The translations under genes and the position numbers were made by a program. This document shows positions 1 through 12,200 of a stretch of 64,000 nucleotides of DNA, one piece after another. The stretch is from Linnemannia schmuckeri (lineage: Eukaryota > Mortierellomycota > Mortierellomycetes > Mortierellales > Mortierellaceae): contig JANATG010000007.1 in assembly GCA_029449235.1 (NCBI GenBank), forward strand, positions 496,001 to 560,000, given 5' to 3'. How positions within the stretch are numbered: the first letter of the stretch is position 1; every line of letters starts with the position of its first letter. The notes below the pieces were generated by a model. It made no database searches, was not told the origin of the DNA, and saw only the letters and a program-made list of their open reading frames with translations.

Positions 1-2
1 TC

Positions 3-1100
3 TACAACCGCACGCGTGTGGGTACCCAGAAGCGAGTCAATGGACAGGTAGATCAAGTTGAGGTCAACGGGGTTGACTTTATAAGCTACCTTGTGGCCTC
101 GACACTTCCTACCACCTACTTTGCCAGCGTCGCCTATTCTCTAATTGATATTTTAGTCCCTCTGACCGGTCGCCTGGGACCCAGCACCCCCGTCGACCAC
201 ATCGTCGCCGGATTGGTTGGACTCGTCTCTTTCCTCGTCTGCCCTCCTCTCTTGGCTTTTGCCCATCGATTCGGTCGACCCGTTCTTCTGAAGCTCATCA
301 CCGCCCTATTGGTTGCCCAGATCCTATTGTTCCTCTACACCTTGGTGGTCCTGACTCCTTATGACCACATGCATCCCAAGCGCATGTTTGTCCAGCATCT
401 CCGCAACACCACCTCGGGCGAAACAGCCGTCTTCCTCGCCCATGCCGACCAAGGCGCGATCTACGACAGTTACATTTCTCGTCTCGAGGACATGTTTGGC
501 GCCAAGGCCGTCTATAAGACCTCCAAAGAAGACAAGGACGATTGGAACTCTGTCTTCCCCATCTCCGAATTCATCGACTCGTTCGTCATCGACACAACTC
601 CTTACATCCGTTCCCAGACCACCAACAAGACCATCGCAGAGTCGACTGCGCCCCTGACCGATCTGATCAAGAACGCACCCCGCCTGACAACAGAGGACGT
701 CTCGTATGATCCAACAGCGGGGCTCCGTAAGATGACCCTCCTTTGCAGTTTCCCCGATCACATATGGACAGTTATTACTTTTGACGCCCAACTCAAGAGC
801 TGGTCCCTCTCCTCTGCGCCCCCTTCTGCGGAAAGGTTTCATTATGTGATTCGAAACGCAGGTGGGTATGGCACAGACGGGTGGCGTTTGGATCTGGAGT
901 ATGCTGCCGCAGGGCCTGAGGATAAGCTGAGGATCGAGATGATTTCAATGGAGACTGAGGGGTTTGATTGGCGTGTGGAGAAGGAGAGGGAGCTTGAGGG
1001 GACTGGCGAGATTGCCGTCATGCGCAAGATCGTTCGCGCACAGCCGGACTTTCTTGCACTGACTTATATGAGCACCGTAGCCACCGTGTTCAACCTCTAG
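3..1100 (+). CDS. ERMP1: ERMP1-like M28-family membrane protease, C-terminal part (5' end outside window)
   Basis: The reading frame is already open at the first base, so this is the 3' part of a gene cut by the window edge; no start codon should be assigned. The 365 or so visible residues begin with membrane segments (around LVCPPLLAFAHRFGR and the following hydrophobic stretch) and end in a soluble lumenal beta-rich domain. They align without large gaps to the C-terminal part of the complete gene at 40323-43442, sharing blocks such as PLTGR, PPLLAFAHRFGR, HPKR-FVQH-RN, DTTPYIR-QTTNKTIAES-APLTDLI and METEGF. That paralogue carries the zinc-binding M28 peptidase domain; the peptidase domain of this copy lies off the left edge. 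Family knowledge: ERMP1/Pff1-type proteins are multi-spanning ER or vacuolar metallopeptidases. No intron is seen in this part. It is a paralogue rather than a recent copy, since only about half to two thirds of residues match by eye. Confidence 0.85.
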   Translation, partial: YNRTRVGTQKRVNGQVDQVEVNGVDFISYLVASTLPTTYFASVAYSLIDILVPLTGRLGPSTPVDHIVAGLVGLVSFLVCPPLLAFAHRFGRPVLLKLITALLVAQILLFLYTLVVLTPYDHMHPKRMFVQHLRNTTSGETAVFLAHADQGAIYDSYISRLEDMFGAKAVYKTSKEDKDDWNSVFPISEFIDSFVIDTTPYIRSQTTNKTIAESTAPLTDLIKNAPRLTTEDVSYDPTAGLRKMTLLCSFPDHIWTVITFDAQLKSWSLSSAPPSAERFHYVIRNAGGYGTDGWRLDLEYAAAGPEDKLRIEMISMETEGFDWRVEKERELEGTGEIAVMRKIVRAQPDFLALTYMSTVATVFNL

Positions 1101-1286
1101 TGCAGCTCTCATTCCTCTTATTTTTTCGTTTCTTCTGTAATCACTTTTTTCAATACCTACCAGTCAAGTCTATTACTATACGCCGAATAAAAAACAAATG
1201 AGCTAAATACGATGATGCTGATGACGATGATGATGCTACTGATGATGATGAGTAGCGCGAAATAAACTTTTTGTGGTTTTTGTTTC
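1101..1286. terminator. Convergent 3' gap between ERMP1-like gene and SEN1
   Basis: This short gap lies between two stop codons of converging genes. It holds an AATAAA hexamer at 1186-1191 for the plus-strand gene and a GAT/GCT-rich imperfect triplet repeat at 1211-1252. The 3' UTRs of both genes probably overlap here. Confidence 0.5.
1211..1252. repeat. Imperfect GAT triplet repeat
   Basis: About 42 bases of GATGAT units with single substitutions (GCT, GAC, ACT), lying between the two convergent stop codons. It is non-coding. Confidence 0.7.
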
Positions 1287-4200
1287 TTAGTTTCGTCTCA
1301 TGGATCCCAGAATATCGTCCAACGATGGAGCAGGCTTGGGAGGGGACGGCCGTGGAGCCGGGGGACGACTGACTCCAGAAGGGTAACTCTTTTGGATCGG
1401 GATGACTCCTGCTGCAAGTCTTTCACGAAGAGGGATACTGTTGGAACCGGATGACATTGAAGGCTACAAAGGAAAAAAGTGTGGCAGATTAGAACAATAC
1501 ATCGCCTTACGGACGCACTCATTGAAATGAGAACCGTGTGATGCTTTTACCTTTGCGGGCAGCGTCTTTCTCTTGATAAAGAGACTTGACTGGGGCTTTG
1601 CTCGCTTGGGCGAAGGTGGCCTCTCGGGTGGTGCATGTGAGGGTCTGCCAGAAGATTTGTCGTGACTTCTATCTTTGGTCTGGTAGGTCAAGACATAGTA
1701 ATAAAAAGTATCAGCCAAATTTCTTTGAAGAGCATGTAAAGACAAATCAACAAGAAGTCCTTGAAGTACCTCTTCCACGCGACGACTTAGCGATGACGCG
1801 TCGGGAGAACCGTCCTGTTTCCGCTTGTGTCCATTCTCATGGAGCGGCGCAGGGGCAGGCGCATGGGCAGGGGAAGTAACAGTCAGAGGACGACGTGGAG
1901 GTAGGTTCTTGAATGTTCGTCCATTGCTAGAGCCTGAATGAAAGGCCTCTTGGCGGCGGTCTAGTTGCCTGCCACGTACAGGCAGTGGTTCAATCTGAGA
2001 GTCATCTATCTCGGGGATGGTGGGGTAGGCGATGCCAACTTCTATCATATCCTCCAGTGTCGCCATAGGTTGGCTAATTGCCACAGCCTCCCTGTGATCA
2101 GAGACACGTCCATAAAGGTTGTTTCTTTTATCAGAAGAAGCCTTTGGCTGTAAGATGTTCTTTGGAGCAGTTGCTCCTCGCGGCCCAAAGACGCCTCCTT
2201 CAACCTACACACACATACATATATACAAAATACACACTCGTCAGTAAACTAGTCATATTTACGACAATGATTGATGGCAGTACGGATTCATACACCCAAA
2301 CCTACCTTGGTGAAAAATCCACGCTCCTCGGCATCCCTTACGAGATCGCCCCAGATCTTCTTGCGACGAAGCGTCTCAGCATTGCCGAGAATGAAAAGAG
2401 ACGAACGCGCACGCGTCAAAGCGACGTTCATACGCCTGACATCCGATAAGAATCCAACTGACCCATTGGCAGACGCTCGGACACAGGAAAAGATGATAAT
2501 ATCCTTCTCCTGTCCCTGGAAGCCGTCCACAGTATTGAAATCGACTGCCTCGAGAATGGTCTTGTCGAACGCTCTTTGGAAAAAATCCTTCAGAATGCGA
2601 ACTTGTTGCTTATACGGGGAAATGACACCGACACGTCGGAAGAACTGTATATTCACAATGGGCGCAATGGGAAGTTAAAACCTCTTGGTGCGTCTGCTAT
2701 AACCTCAAGCATACGAGAAAAAGACACGACTTACGTTGAGTGTCGGGTTGCCATTGCAGAGACCCTCCAAAAGTGTCACGGCCGCCTTGGCCTCCGCCAC
2801 ATTGAGATGTGACTGCGATAGACCAGTTTCTTCTCGTCCATCGTATACATCAAAGAACCGATAGGGTGAGAACACAGGATTGTGATGCCACTCGGCTTGG
2901 GTCTTGCTGGCCATGCCTGGTCCGTCTCGCAGCAAAGAGTTGTAAAACTCTCGAGAAGGAAACACGCTGATGTCAGGATGCATACGATACTGAATACTCA
3001 GCAAATGAACCGATGTTGGTGCTAACTTTTGAATGCGGACGAAAAGACTCTGATTGTAATCGTATTCAGCCGCCAGCTGAGAGATGACGGTGGGAGGAAG
3101 CTGGTTGGGATCTAAAGAGTAGGGTAATTGGATAAAGTTGTTAAAAATGCTGGGCTTTCACCTAATTTATAACTAACATCTGAGCTAATAGCAGTTCTCA
3201 GCTTACCTCCCACGAGAATACAACGCTTGCAACCGTATTTCAGCGGGATCAAAGAACTGATCTCTACCGACTGAGCAGCCTCATCGATGATCACCGTCTC
3301 AAAGGTGAACGTCGCACTTGTGAGGAGATCGTGACCACTTGCATTCAAGGTCGAGCAAATCACGTCGGCTTCGCCCAGAATCTTGTTCCGCGCGTCCTTC
3401 CTCGCCTGATCCTTCTTCTGTGACAGTTCCGAATGACTAAGTCGAGCCAAGTCCATCTCCTGTCCCAGCTGCCACTTGGACTTGTTGAGGGCCTTGATTT
3501 TGGAGAGCGCCATGTTGACGGCCATTGCGTCGTCCGACTCCTTCGCCTGCACGTGTTCAAGACGCGCATGCTCGAGTTCTTGCTGCACTCCTCGAAGCTT
3601 CTCACGCATTGTTGCCAAGGACCGAGCTGAAGTTTGAAAATCGTCCTTTGAAGTGCTGGCCGATTCCAGCTCCTTGGCGATGAGAGTCTCCAGCGCGACA
3701 TCCTGAACTTCCGCGTTTACGGCCTCAATGTTACCAACACGAATAACCTTGGGGATGAACGTCTGCCCTGCTGTGTTCCTGATTCCGCCCTTGAAACGCT
3801 TGACAATCTCATCAATGGCTGCGTTGGAAGGAGCACAGACAAGAATACGGCTCACAGTGCCAGTCTGCAAGGGACGGTCAGCAGCCCGTGATGATTGGAC
3901 TGTAGGTGCAGCTCGCGCTCTGGCTCCATCTGCAAGTAGCGCGCCAACCAGCCCCAGGATCGTTTTCGTCTTTCCAGTACCTGGCGGTCTAGAAAAAAGG
4001 CACACCTGGAATTAGTCGATCGCCATTTCAATAGCAGCATCAACAACAGCAAAAAAAGTGCAGAGCCAATCCGCGTGGCCTACCCCTGAATAAGAGTAAA
4101 CCCCACTGGTTTCTCGATCGCCCCAACGATTGCTTGTGCTTGGGGTGTGTTAACCTTGTAGACATCCATCACCTTCTGAACGGTCTCCAAAGAAGGCTTG

Positions 4201-7200
4201 ACAGGAGGCGCATCTGGTGGGCTTAGAACGTGATCACGAAGTTCATAGTATCTCATGGCAATCAGTGCGGCGTACTCGCGGTGAGTGGTCGTCAAACTAC
4301 AATGGAACGAGAAATCAACGCAATAAGTATCTATAACCATAATATCCGATCTACATTTGGTTATAGGAACAACCACAAGCATAGTCGACTTACTTGGTCA
4401 TCTTCAGAATGGACCAAGTTGTTTGTGGTCGGATAAACATGAGCGAGCTAGATTCCTCGATCTTCAAGTGCGTTCGGAACACGATCTCGCACTGGCCTTT
4501 GGCCTTGGTGATTGACTGAACCTTAGCATAGAACGGTTTAGCACGCGCAGAGTTGCCGGTTGACGTGAAGATGTCCTTTGTGGCCGGGTCCGAGATAACG
4601 ACGATATCCTCAACCGAAAGACTGCTAGCGTTGTTGATGGCAATCTTCATGTGGGTGTCCTGAAAGTTGTTGATCGAGACGCGATTGACAACCACGCCAT
4701 TGATAGAGTCCGACGATGGACTGACCTCACCCCGAGCGGCAATCAATTGCTGCCAGCATTCCAGCACCAGCAGCGGCTCGAACGCCTTTATATAGGTCTC
4801 CACAGTTTCAAACCGTAAAGGAACAGGCGCATACTCTCGACCATTGGGTGGACGGTCACCGGTCGAGGATACTTCCCACTGAAGGATCTGAGCGTGTAAT
4901 CCGGCGAGGTTTGGAGTCAAACGGTGGTGCCTGTGGGCATCTTCCTCAATCTTTTTGCGTCGTGCAGCTCCTGCATCAACTGCCTGGCCCTTTCCAACAA
5001 TGTCGGTAAGTTCAAGGAGTTTGGTTTTCCGAGGTTCCTGTGGCTTGTTCCTATTGTTCCAGGTTTCTTCCGCATCGATGAGACTGCTAAGGCCATTGTC
5101 GTGTTTGCCGTCAGAGTCGCTGTCCGAGTCCGTCTCGGATTCCGAAGCTGTTTTTGGTTGTTTAAAAATCGGCTTTGATGCCTGGCGCGCGATTTTGGTG
5201 GCGTCGACAATATTTTGCCTCTCCCTAACGTGGTCCCTGCGCATCTGACTGAGTTTGCTGCCCTTCACCACCGACGGAGGTTTCGTCGCGGGCTTGGAAG
5301 GCATGAATGACCGGAGCTTGTTCAGAGTAGAAGGAAGCCTCCTTGGAGGTAATGCCGATCCTCCTGCTGGAATTCCTGACTTCATCCCTGCAGCGCCGAA
5401 ATTGAGCATGGTCTGGAACGGGTTGTTTGTCAATGTGCTGCGATTGAGAAGGTCCGAGCGTGACGCCGGAGTTGCTGTAGGTCGTGCGGGTGTCGGTGCA
5501 GGGGTAGAAGTAGGCATTGGTAGCTGAGCCTTTGTAGGCACATCATCGTCGTCGTCAAAATCCATGCTGGTCAAGTCCATTGCGCCAAGGTCATCAAAGT
5601 CGTCATCAGAGATCTCGATCGGCGTGGATTGGTTGGTTGCATCCTTAGAAATCTTGTCGAGTGAGGATTGCGGGATATGTCCATCCGCATAAGCGGTATG
5701 TCGGCTGAGTACAATCCAAAGCGACTCTCTCTGTTCCGGAGTGAGAAGACACTTGACCTTGGGGTCTCCTTCCGCAACTTTCGAAAGGTACCGGATCACG
5801 TCATCGCCAATAACACTGTTGTGATCCGCCAACAGTTCGAGAACTGCACAGACCAATTCTATAGCAGACGTGCACAACGTAATGTCCTGAGCAAACGTCC
5901 AGTCAATCATCCGAGGAAGTCCATCCTTCATGTCGGTCAACGGCATGGTTTCCTTTTCAACAGTTGGTTGCGAAAAATCGTCCGTGTCCTGATCCTGGCC
6001 ATCGATGTCGAGATCCTGCTTCTCAAATTCCAACAGACGTTCAAAGTAACGAATCTTGCCAATAACCAAGCGGCCGACATTTGCGACTGTGATCATTGTC
6101 TTGATTGTATCGCCTCGTTCCAATTGATCGGCCCATATGGACCTGCCAGCTGCGAACGCCGCCTGAACTGAGAGCCAGATCGAGTTCCAGAGGTTTTTGA
6201 TGAGCGACAGATGTTGGGCGATCTCCTGAGAGGAGGTGAGAGTGAGGAAGATTTGAAGGTAGAGACCGCCTTCGCCGTCGATCGAGTTGTTGAGGAAAAG
6301 AATGGTGACCGACTCCAGTAGCATTTCAAACAGCACCGCCGGAGTTCCTCCCCCTGGACTGCCTCGATCACGGAAGTCTCTGAGAATGCTGTCCAGCTCC
6401 TCGATGATGCGATGGCCACCAAACTGAAAAGCAAGGCGCAGACAAGACGCCCGTGTCACCTCCTGCCAGGCCGATCGCATAACGAAAAAGGCCTGCGTCC
6501 TTATGTCAGCGTCGAAGTTGCACCAGAGCTTCAAGAGCTTTGCCAAAAAATGTCGGTTGCTGTTGCTAATGAGTTTGTTGAGCCACTGATCTCCCTGTCC
6601 TGCCAGACCCTTCAGGAGTATCAAGATGGCGCGAGTGATGATAGCCAGGTCGTCGTTGAACTTTGCGCACATGTCGAGGGTTGACTTGCTGAAGGTCGGT
6701 CGAATCTCCATCCTCGGCAAAAGTGCTAACTTTGACACCTGATCTACCATGCTCGTCTGCCACTCCATCAAGCATCGCGCAGCGTCCTCGTTCGTTGTCG
6801 TAAGGGTCCCCGATTGGGCTAGCCGAAGCCAAATAGTCGTGTTCGCTGTCTCAAGGTTGGCGGTGCTCGCCTCTGCCGCCTTGGTATTTTTGCGCTCCTT
6901 CTCAGCTCGGGCCATTCCTGTAGCGGTCGAGTAGTTGCTCCAAAGGACCTCCACCTCGCCTTCTAACAACGTCGTTACCATACCCTTGCCTACATCCGCA
7001 AGCTGAGTCGTCATTGCTTGGATCCGTCTCGCTGCACCATCGTGCAATCCTTCAGTCGACAAGGAGTTCGGTCCAAGCGCACATATACAGGAGATCCACG
7101 ACCAGTGGGGCTCCAAGATCCGCGCCACGGCTGCCAAGTTGGCATGCTTCTGTAATTCATCCAGTAGCCGGTACACCGAAGTAAGCATCTCCAGGTCGTA

Positions 7201-8729
7201 CTCCAGATAGACAATGTCAGGTCGGCTTCCTGTCTCCATGATAAAGTCCTCTTGCGTTGTTCGTCGAACCATGCGGTCACTCATGGCCTCCAAAAACGCG
7301 GATGTTGTCGCCTCCAAGACGTCAGGCAGTGAATACAGGACGGCGAAAGACTTGACAAAACTGATGGTACAGATGGTGTATTGCGCATACGTTTGTGACG
7401 CTGGCTCGGAAGATGATTCAGAAACGGCAGGTTGTTCCTTCATGGCAAGTGTGGCAATGTATTCTAATGTTCCTGGGTGCGTGAAAACCGATCGAAGAAA
7501 CTTGACTGCTTCAACAAGACCCACCGAGGGTGCTCCTTGAACTGACCAATACTCCCATTTAAGCTGCCCAATCAATCCAAACGCCATCCTGGTCAACTCG
7601 CGCATGAGAATTGGCGGTGATTGTGGATCCTGAATCGTTCGCGCCATGAACTTTTGTAGCTGCTCCCAAATGTCCTTGTCTCCTCTGATCGCCTGACGAA
7701 GTAGGATCACATCCACTGAGCCGGTCATAGCGCGGATGACCCGACACAGTACTGTTGGATCGTACGAGACGGTGAATCCAAGCGAGTGTTGCTGTTGACC
7801 ATTCGCCAAGGCCAGTGCCAATTTTAACGACTCTGCGAACTGTTCCCACCCCTTCCAACGGTCTAGGCCCAGTTTTTCTTCTGCGGATGCTGCGATATTT
7901 GTAGTGAGCGCCCAGGAATTGATGGTGTGGTCACCGTGGAGCATAAGGAGCCACGTTCCTGGGAGTATAGATTTGATAGCGAACTTTTTGGACTGAAGTA
8001 TGTTGTGTAGGAGTGAAAGAACTGGGCCGGTTATGCGCGTCGAGTATTCCTGGAGAAGTAACAGTGTCGGGTCAAGCATGACTTCACATATCATGAACTT
8101 TTGTCTCCGCAGGAGGCTGGGCGAGTATGGTTCCTGAGAGTACTTCGTGGCTCGCTGGAGTAGCCTGTCGCAGTCCCAGTCCAGCAGAATCCTGAAGAAG
8201 TCGTCGACCGTCTCGTCGTCGTAACGTTTACGCAGACTAATTGGATACGATTTAGACGTTTTGAGATGTTATCAGATACAAGTCCATCAATGGGAAGGTT
8301 TCCGTAAATGGTTCAATTCTAATCAGCTTGAACATACGTGTTCAAGTAGGTTCGACGCTCTTGGATATATGCCTCGGAGCACTGTATACACATCGCAAAT
8401 GTGTAGTCCATAATACTCTTGTACTTCTGAAGCGAGATATTCTCGCTCAATGAGAAAAGATGCAGCAGCTCCATTGAGACAGGTCGCAGGTCACTGTCGC
8501 ACCACCAATGGAGCAAAGGTTCCCGAAGGACAGACTCCAACGCGCCTGTGAGGAACTGGTGGAGTGCTTCAGGTGGAGCATTAGGTTGTTTGTGTCGAGC
8601 GAGGAGGTCATTCAAGCGTGTGATTAAGTCCTGGGAGGGGGAGTCCTGTAGTGGGGGTGATTGTGTGGCGCTGTTGATGTTTGTGCGGGTGGCAGCTGTG
8701 GCCGTGGAGTTGTCACCGCTGTGCTGCAT
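1287..8729 (-). CDS. SEN1: Sen1-type superfamily 1 RNA/DNA helicase, 8 exons, 2258 aa
   Basis: Exons on the minus strand: 8338-8729, 4394-8236, 4296-4084, 3988-3207, 3111-2735, 2644-2306, 2204-1551, 1463-1287; all introns are GT-AG and the sum is in frame. Length is close to yeast Sen1 (2231 aa). The first ~1450 residues form the large helical Sen1 N-terminal region, with an acidic stretch near residue 1130 (EISDDDFDDLG...). The helicase core starts around residue 1480: P-loop GPPGTGKT (split by an intron after its first glycine), APSNAAIDE, Walker B IIDEAAQ, GDPNQLPPTV, QYRMHPDIS, VDGFQGQEKD and VALTRARSSL. A basic, proline-rich tail (KRAKPQSS..., RRN end) follows. Role from the family: unwinds RNA-DNA hybrids and terminates RNA polymerase II transcription, mostly of non-coding RNAs, in the nucleus. 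The gene shares its upstream region with TOR. Confidence 0.95.
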
Positions 8730-9215
8730 CCTGCATGGATGGATGTGAAGAGAATCAGTTTTGTCTGTTTGAAGTCAGCGCCACCATTTATGTTGTATGT
8801 CCTCAGGAAGATTGCTGAGCCTGGGTGGGTATAGGCAGTCACTTGAAGACATTTCGGTCGCAAGGACTGCGCTCCAACCAAGACCAGACTCTCTTTCTTT
8901 GCAAAAGCAAGCTTGGTGGAAAGAGCGAAGAATACATATCCCTCCTCTCCTCTCCTCTGCGTTTGCGCCTGTTCGCCCGTCTCGACAGCCATCATCGCTT
9001 TCACTCTCTCTCTCTCTCATTGTCTCATCCTCCCACATACTTATACACTCACACATTCACGCATACGCTCTCGACTCTACCACCCCACTAACACAAGAAG
9101 CGACGGTCGACAGCACGTACGCATTCACTCATACGGACAGCCAACGGCAACATCCTTTCAGTCTTATTTCTTTTACCGCTTTCTTTTATCCTCGGAGGGT
9201 CGCTGACTATATTCA
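8730..9215. promoter_or_regulatory. Shared divergent promoter region of SEN1 and TOR
   Basis: The 486 bases between the two start codons must hold both promoters and 5' UTRs. The TOR-proximal half is pyrimidine-rich, with a CT microsatellite at 9001-9019 and repeated CACTC/CATAC stretches after it. I see no clear TATA box in a convincing position. Small open frames here run through low-complexity sequence and have no protein features. Confidence 0.6.
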
Positions 9216-12200
9216 ATGACCATGGCCACGGCATCAACACCAGACACACTTTCAAAGCTAACCAATGACCTGAAATCAAAGTAACGTCCCGCGTCTACCA
9301 TGTCCTTCGTTACATTCCTTCATACATATACTTCACCATTTACAAGGAAGTCAAGGAGCTAAAAACAAGCACGTCTTCCAGCGGTGTCTAACAACGAGAA
9401 CAACTTTGTTATCATCATGTAGGAATGAAGAAGTCAGGCTGCTCTCTGCACAGGCACTCAAAGAATATGTAGGTCGCTATTAATTGACATCGAACCTCCA
9501 GGATCTATCATCGCTCGATGTCGATGTTTTCTTTCTCACGTACACCTGCGATTTTATCCTGCGAATCCAATTAGGTCGCCGTTATGTCGAGAGAGCTGTC
9601 AGGGGAGGACTTGAAGAGATTCTATGGCGAAGTCAACAGCATCATCTGGACACTTGTGCAAAGTGTCGACAACAACGACAAGCTATGCGGTGTTATGATT
9701 ATAGGTACGCCGTCGTCAAATCCGATCCTCCCGTCTCTAAATCCTTATCGCACGCACCCTATTTTGCACCCGTATGCAAAAATCTCACACCATTTCATTC
9801 TTGCTACTGCTGTTGATAGACAAGTTAATCGGTATCGAAGGAGAAGAAAATACCACACAGGAAACTCGTTTCGCAAACTATCTGCGCCAGCTCTTCCCCG
9901 CAGATGTCAGGACCATGACCGTTGCCGCTAGGGCACTAGGTAATACGCAGAAGCCACGGCTGTGCTATTTATTTATCACATGCAATATTCACTTTTCCTT
10001 ATTCTTCTATCCCCTTTATCGGCACATAGGCAAATTGGCACAGCAGGGAGGAACATTCACCACTGAATTCGTCGAATTCGAGCTGAAGAGGGCGATTGAA
10101 TGGCTCACCGGTAAGGAAACAACACAGCTTCAACAAAAGCGCAGGTCAGCTATCAATTCGTGCCATACACCTAACATCAAATAACCATTCGTTGCATTGT
10201 CGCTCATAGCCGGAGATCGACAAGAAGCCCGGCGTCACGCCAGTGTTTTGGTTCTTGCTGAACTTGTGCGACATGCTGATGTTATCGTTTACCCATATGT
10301 TGGCTCGATCCTTGATCACATTTGGGTTGCATTTAGAGATCCAAACGTAAGGGCTAGGAATGATTTGGAACGAAAAGCAAGGACAATGGGCAGCCAAATG
10401 CAAGATTACTGACATTTGACTTTGTTCACTCCAGCAAAATATCCGAATAGCAGCTGCCGATGCTCTGAGTGCAGTCTTGCTCATCGTCTCGGATCGTGAC
10501 AGCCCGCACAAAATCAACTGGTACAGCAGGATCAATGAGGAGGCTCAGCGAGGTTTGCGTATCGCAACAACTGAGAGTATTCATGGATCACTTTTGATAT
10601 ACCGGGAGCTCTTGCTCCATGCCGGCATGGTGCGTACCATGTTTGCTTGAGGTTCATCATGGATTGTTATAACGTCTTGGGCAATATCTTAACCATTGGC
10701 GCTTCGTTTTTCTAGTTTATGCATGAGCGATACATGAATACTTGCGAAACCGTCTTCCAATACAGGGATCATCGGGATGGTCTTGTCCGGAGGGCAGTAA
10801 TCTCTCTCATTCCAGATTTGGCAGCCTACAACCCACCAGAATTCGCCAGCGTATACCTCCATCGCTCAATGGTTCATATTCTCAATCAACTTCGGAAGGA
10901 CAAGGAGCGCTCTCTCATGAAGGAGAAGGATCGGTCAAACGCATTCCTGGCCATAGGGAAGGTCGCGTTGGTCGCAGGCGCTGATATGGGAGAGTTTTTG
11001 GATGATATTTTGGTCTGCATAAAGGATGGACTCCGTATGAAGAGGTATGTTGTAACCTCACATCTGCTCATTAAATAAACAGGTTAACGAACATTGCCGA
11101 AAGATACTAACGGAACAATTATTATATGAACGAATAGCAAAAACCGCATCCAGACAGATACTCCCATTTTCAGCTGTATCAGTATGCTAGCGAACGCAGT
11201 CGGACAGGCGCTCACCAAGCACATGCACGAACTTTTGGAGCTGATGTTCGCGACAGGACTGAGCGAGCCGCTACGCCAATCATTGACAGATCTTTCCAAC
11301 TGTATACCCCCATTACTGCCAATCATTCAAGGTATGATTCAGGTTGAGTAGTTTGCTGTAGTATGTTGTACGATCTATTCCGAGGTATGAAATCTTACCA
11401 GCGCATGACCTCTTGCTATTTTGATAGAGCGCCTCCTCAACATGTTGTCGTTGATTTTGAGCGGACAAATGTACAAACCGCTAGGAGCACCGAGTGGCAC
11501 CAGAGGCGGATCAACAAATTCGCCCTTGCGACGCGATATTCCTCAATCTGAGGTAAAGGATGTTGACTCAATCATTCTTGCCCTTACGACGCTCGGATCG
11601 TTCAACTTTGCAGGACACGTTTTGAACGAATTTGTACGGGATTGCTGCATTCCCTATCTGGAGGACGACAACGCCGACATTAGACGTTCCGCCGCTCAAA
11701 CCTGTTGCCAGCTTTTTGTCCGAGACCCAATCTGTTTCCAGACTAGTGCGCACGCTGTTCAGGTTGTTGGTGAGGTACTTGAGAAGCTATTGACTGTTGG
11801 AATTGCAGACCCGGATCCAATTATCCGCCAGACAGTCATGGCGTCGCTGGACGGACGATTCGACCGCCATCTCGCCCAGGCGGAAAATGTTCGTTCGCTG
11901 TTCATCGCCCTCAACGACGAGGTTTTCGCTATTCGCGAATACGCCATCTCTACCATTGGGCGACTTTCCGTTCACAACCCCGCCTATGTCATGCCTTCCC
12001 TCCGAAAGACGCTGATCCAGCTTTTGACTGAGATTGAGTACTCAGGAGTGAGCCGAAACAAGGAAGAGAGTGCGCGTCTTCTGGCTCTGCTGGTGATTGC
12101 CTCCCAACGTCTGGTCAAACCCTACGTCGAGTCGATCATCAAAGTCCTGCTTCCAAAGGCCAAGGACCAGAGCGCAGGAGTTGTTTCCAGCATCTTGGCG

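Noticed and set aside
4917..5527. Several frames of 84-97 residues, three on the plus strand and one on the minus, over SEN1 exon 2
   Set aside because: They are shadows of a clearly conserved coding exon.
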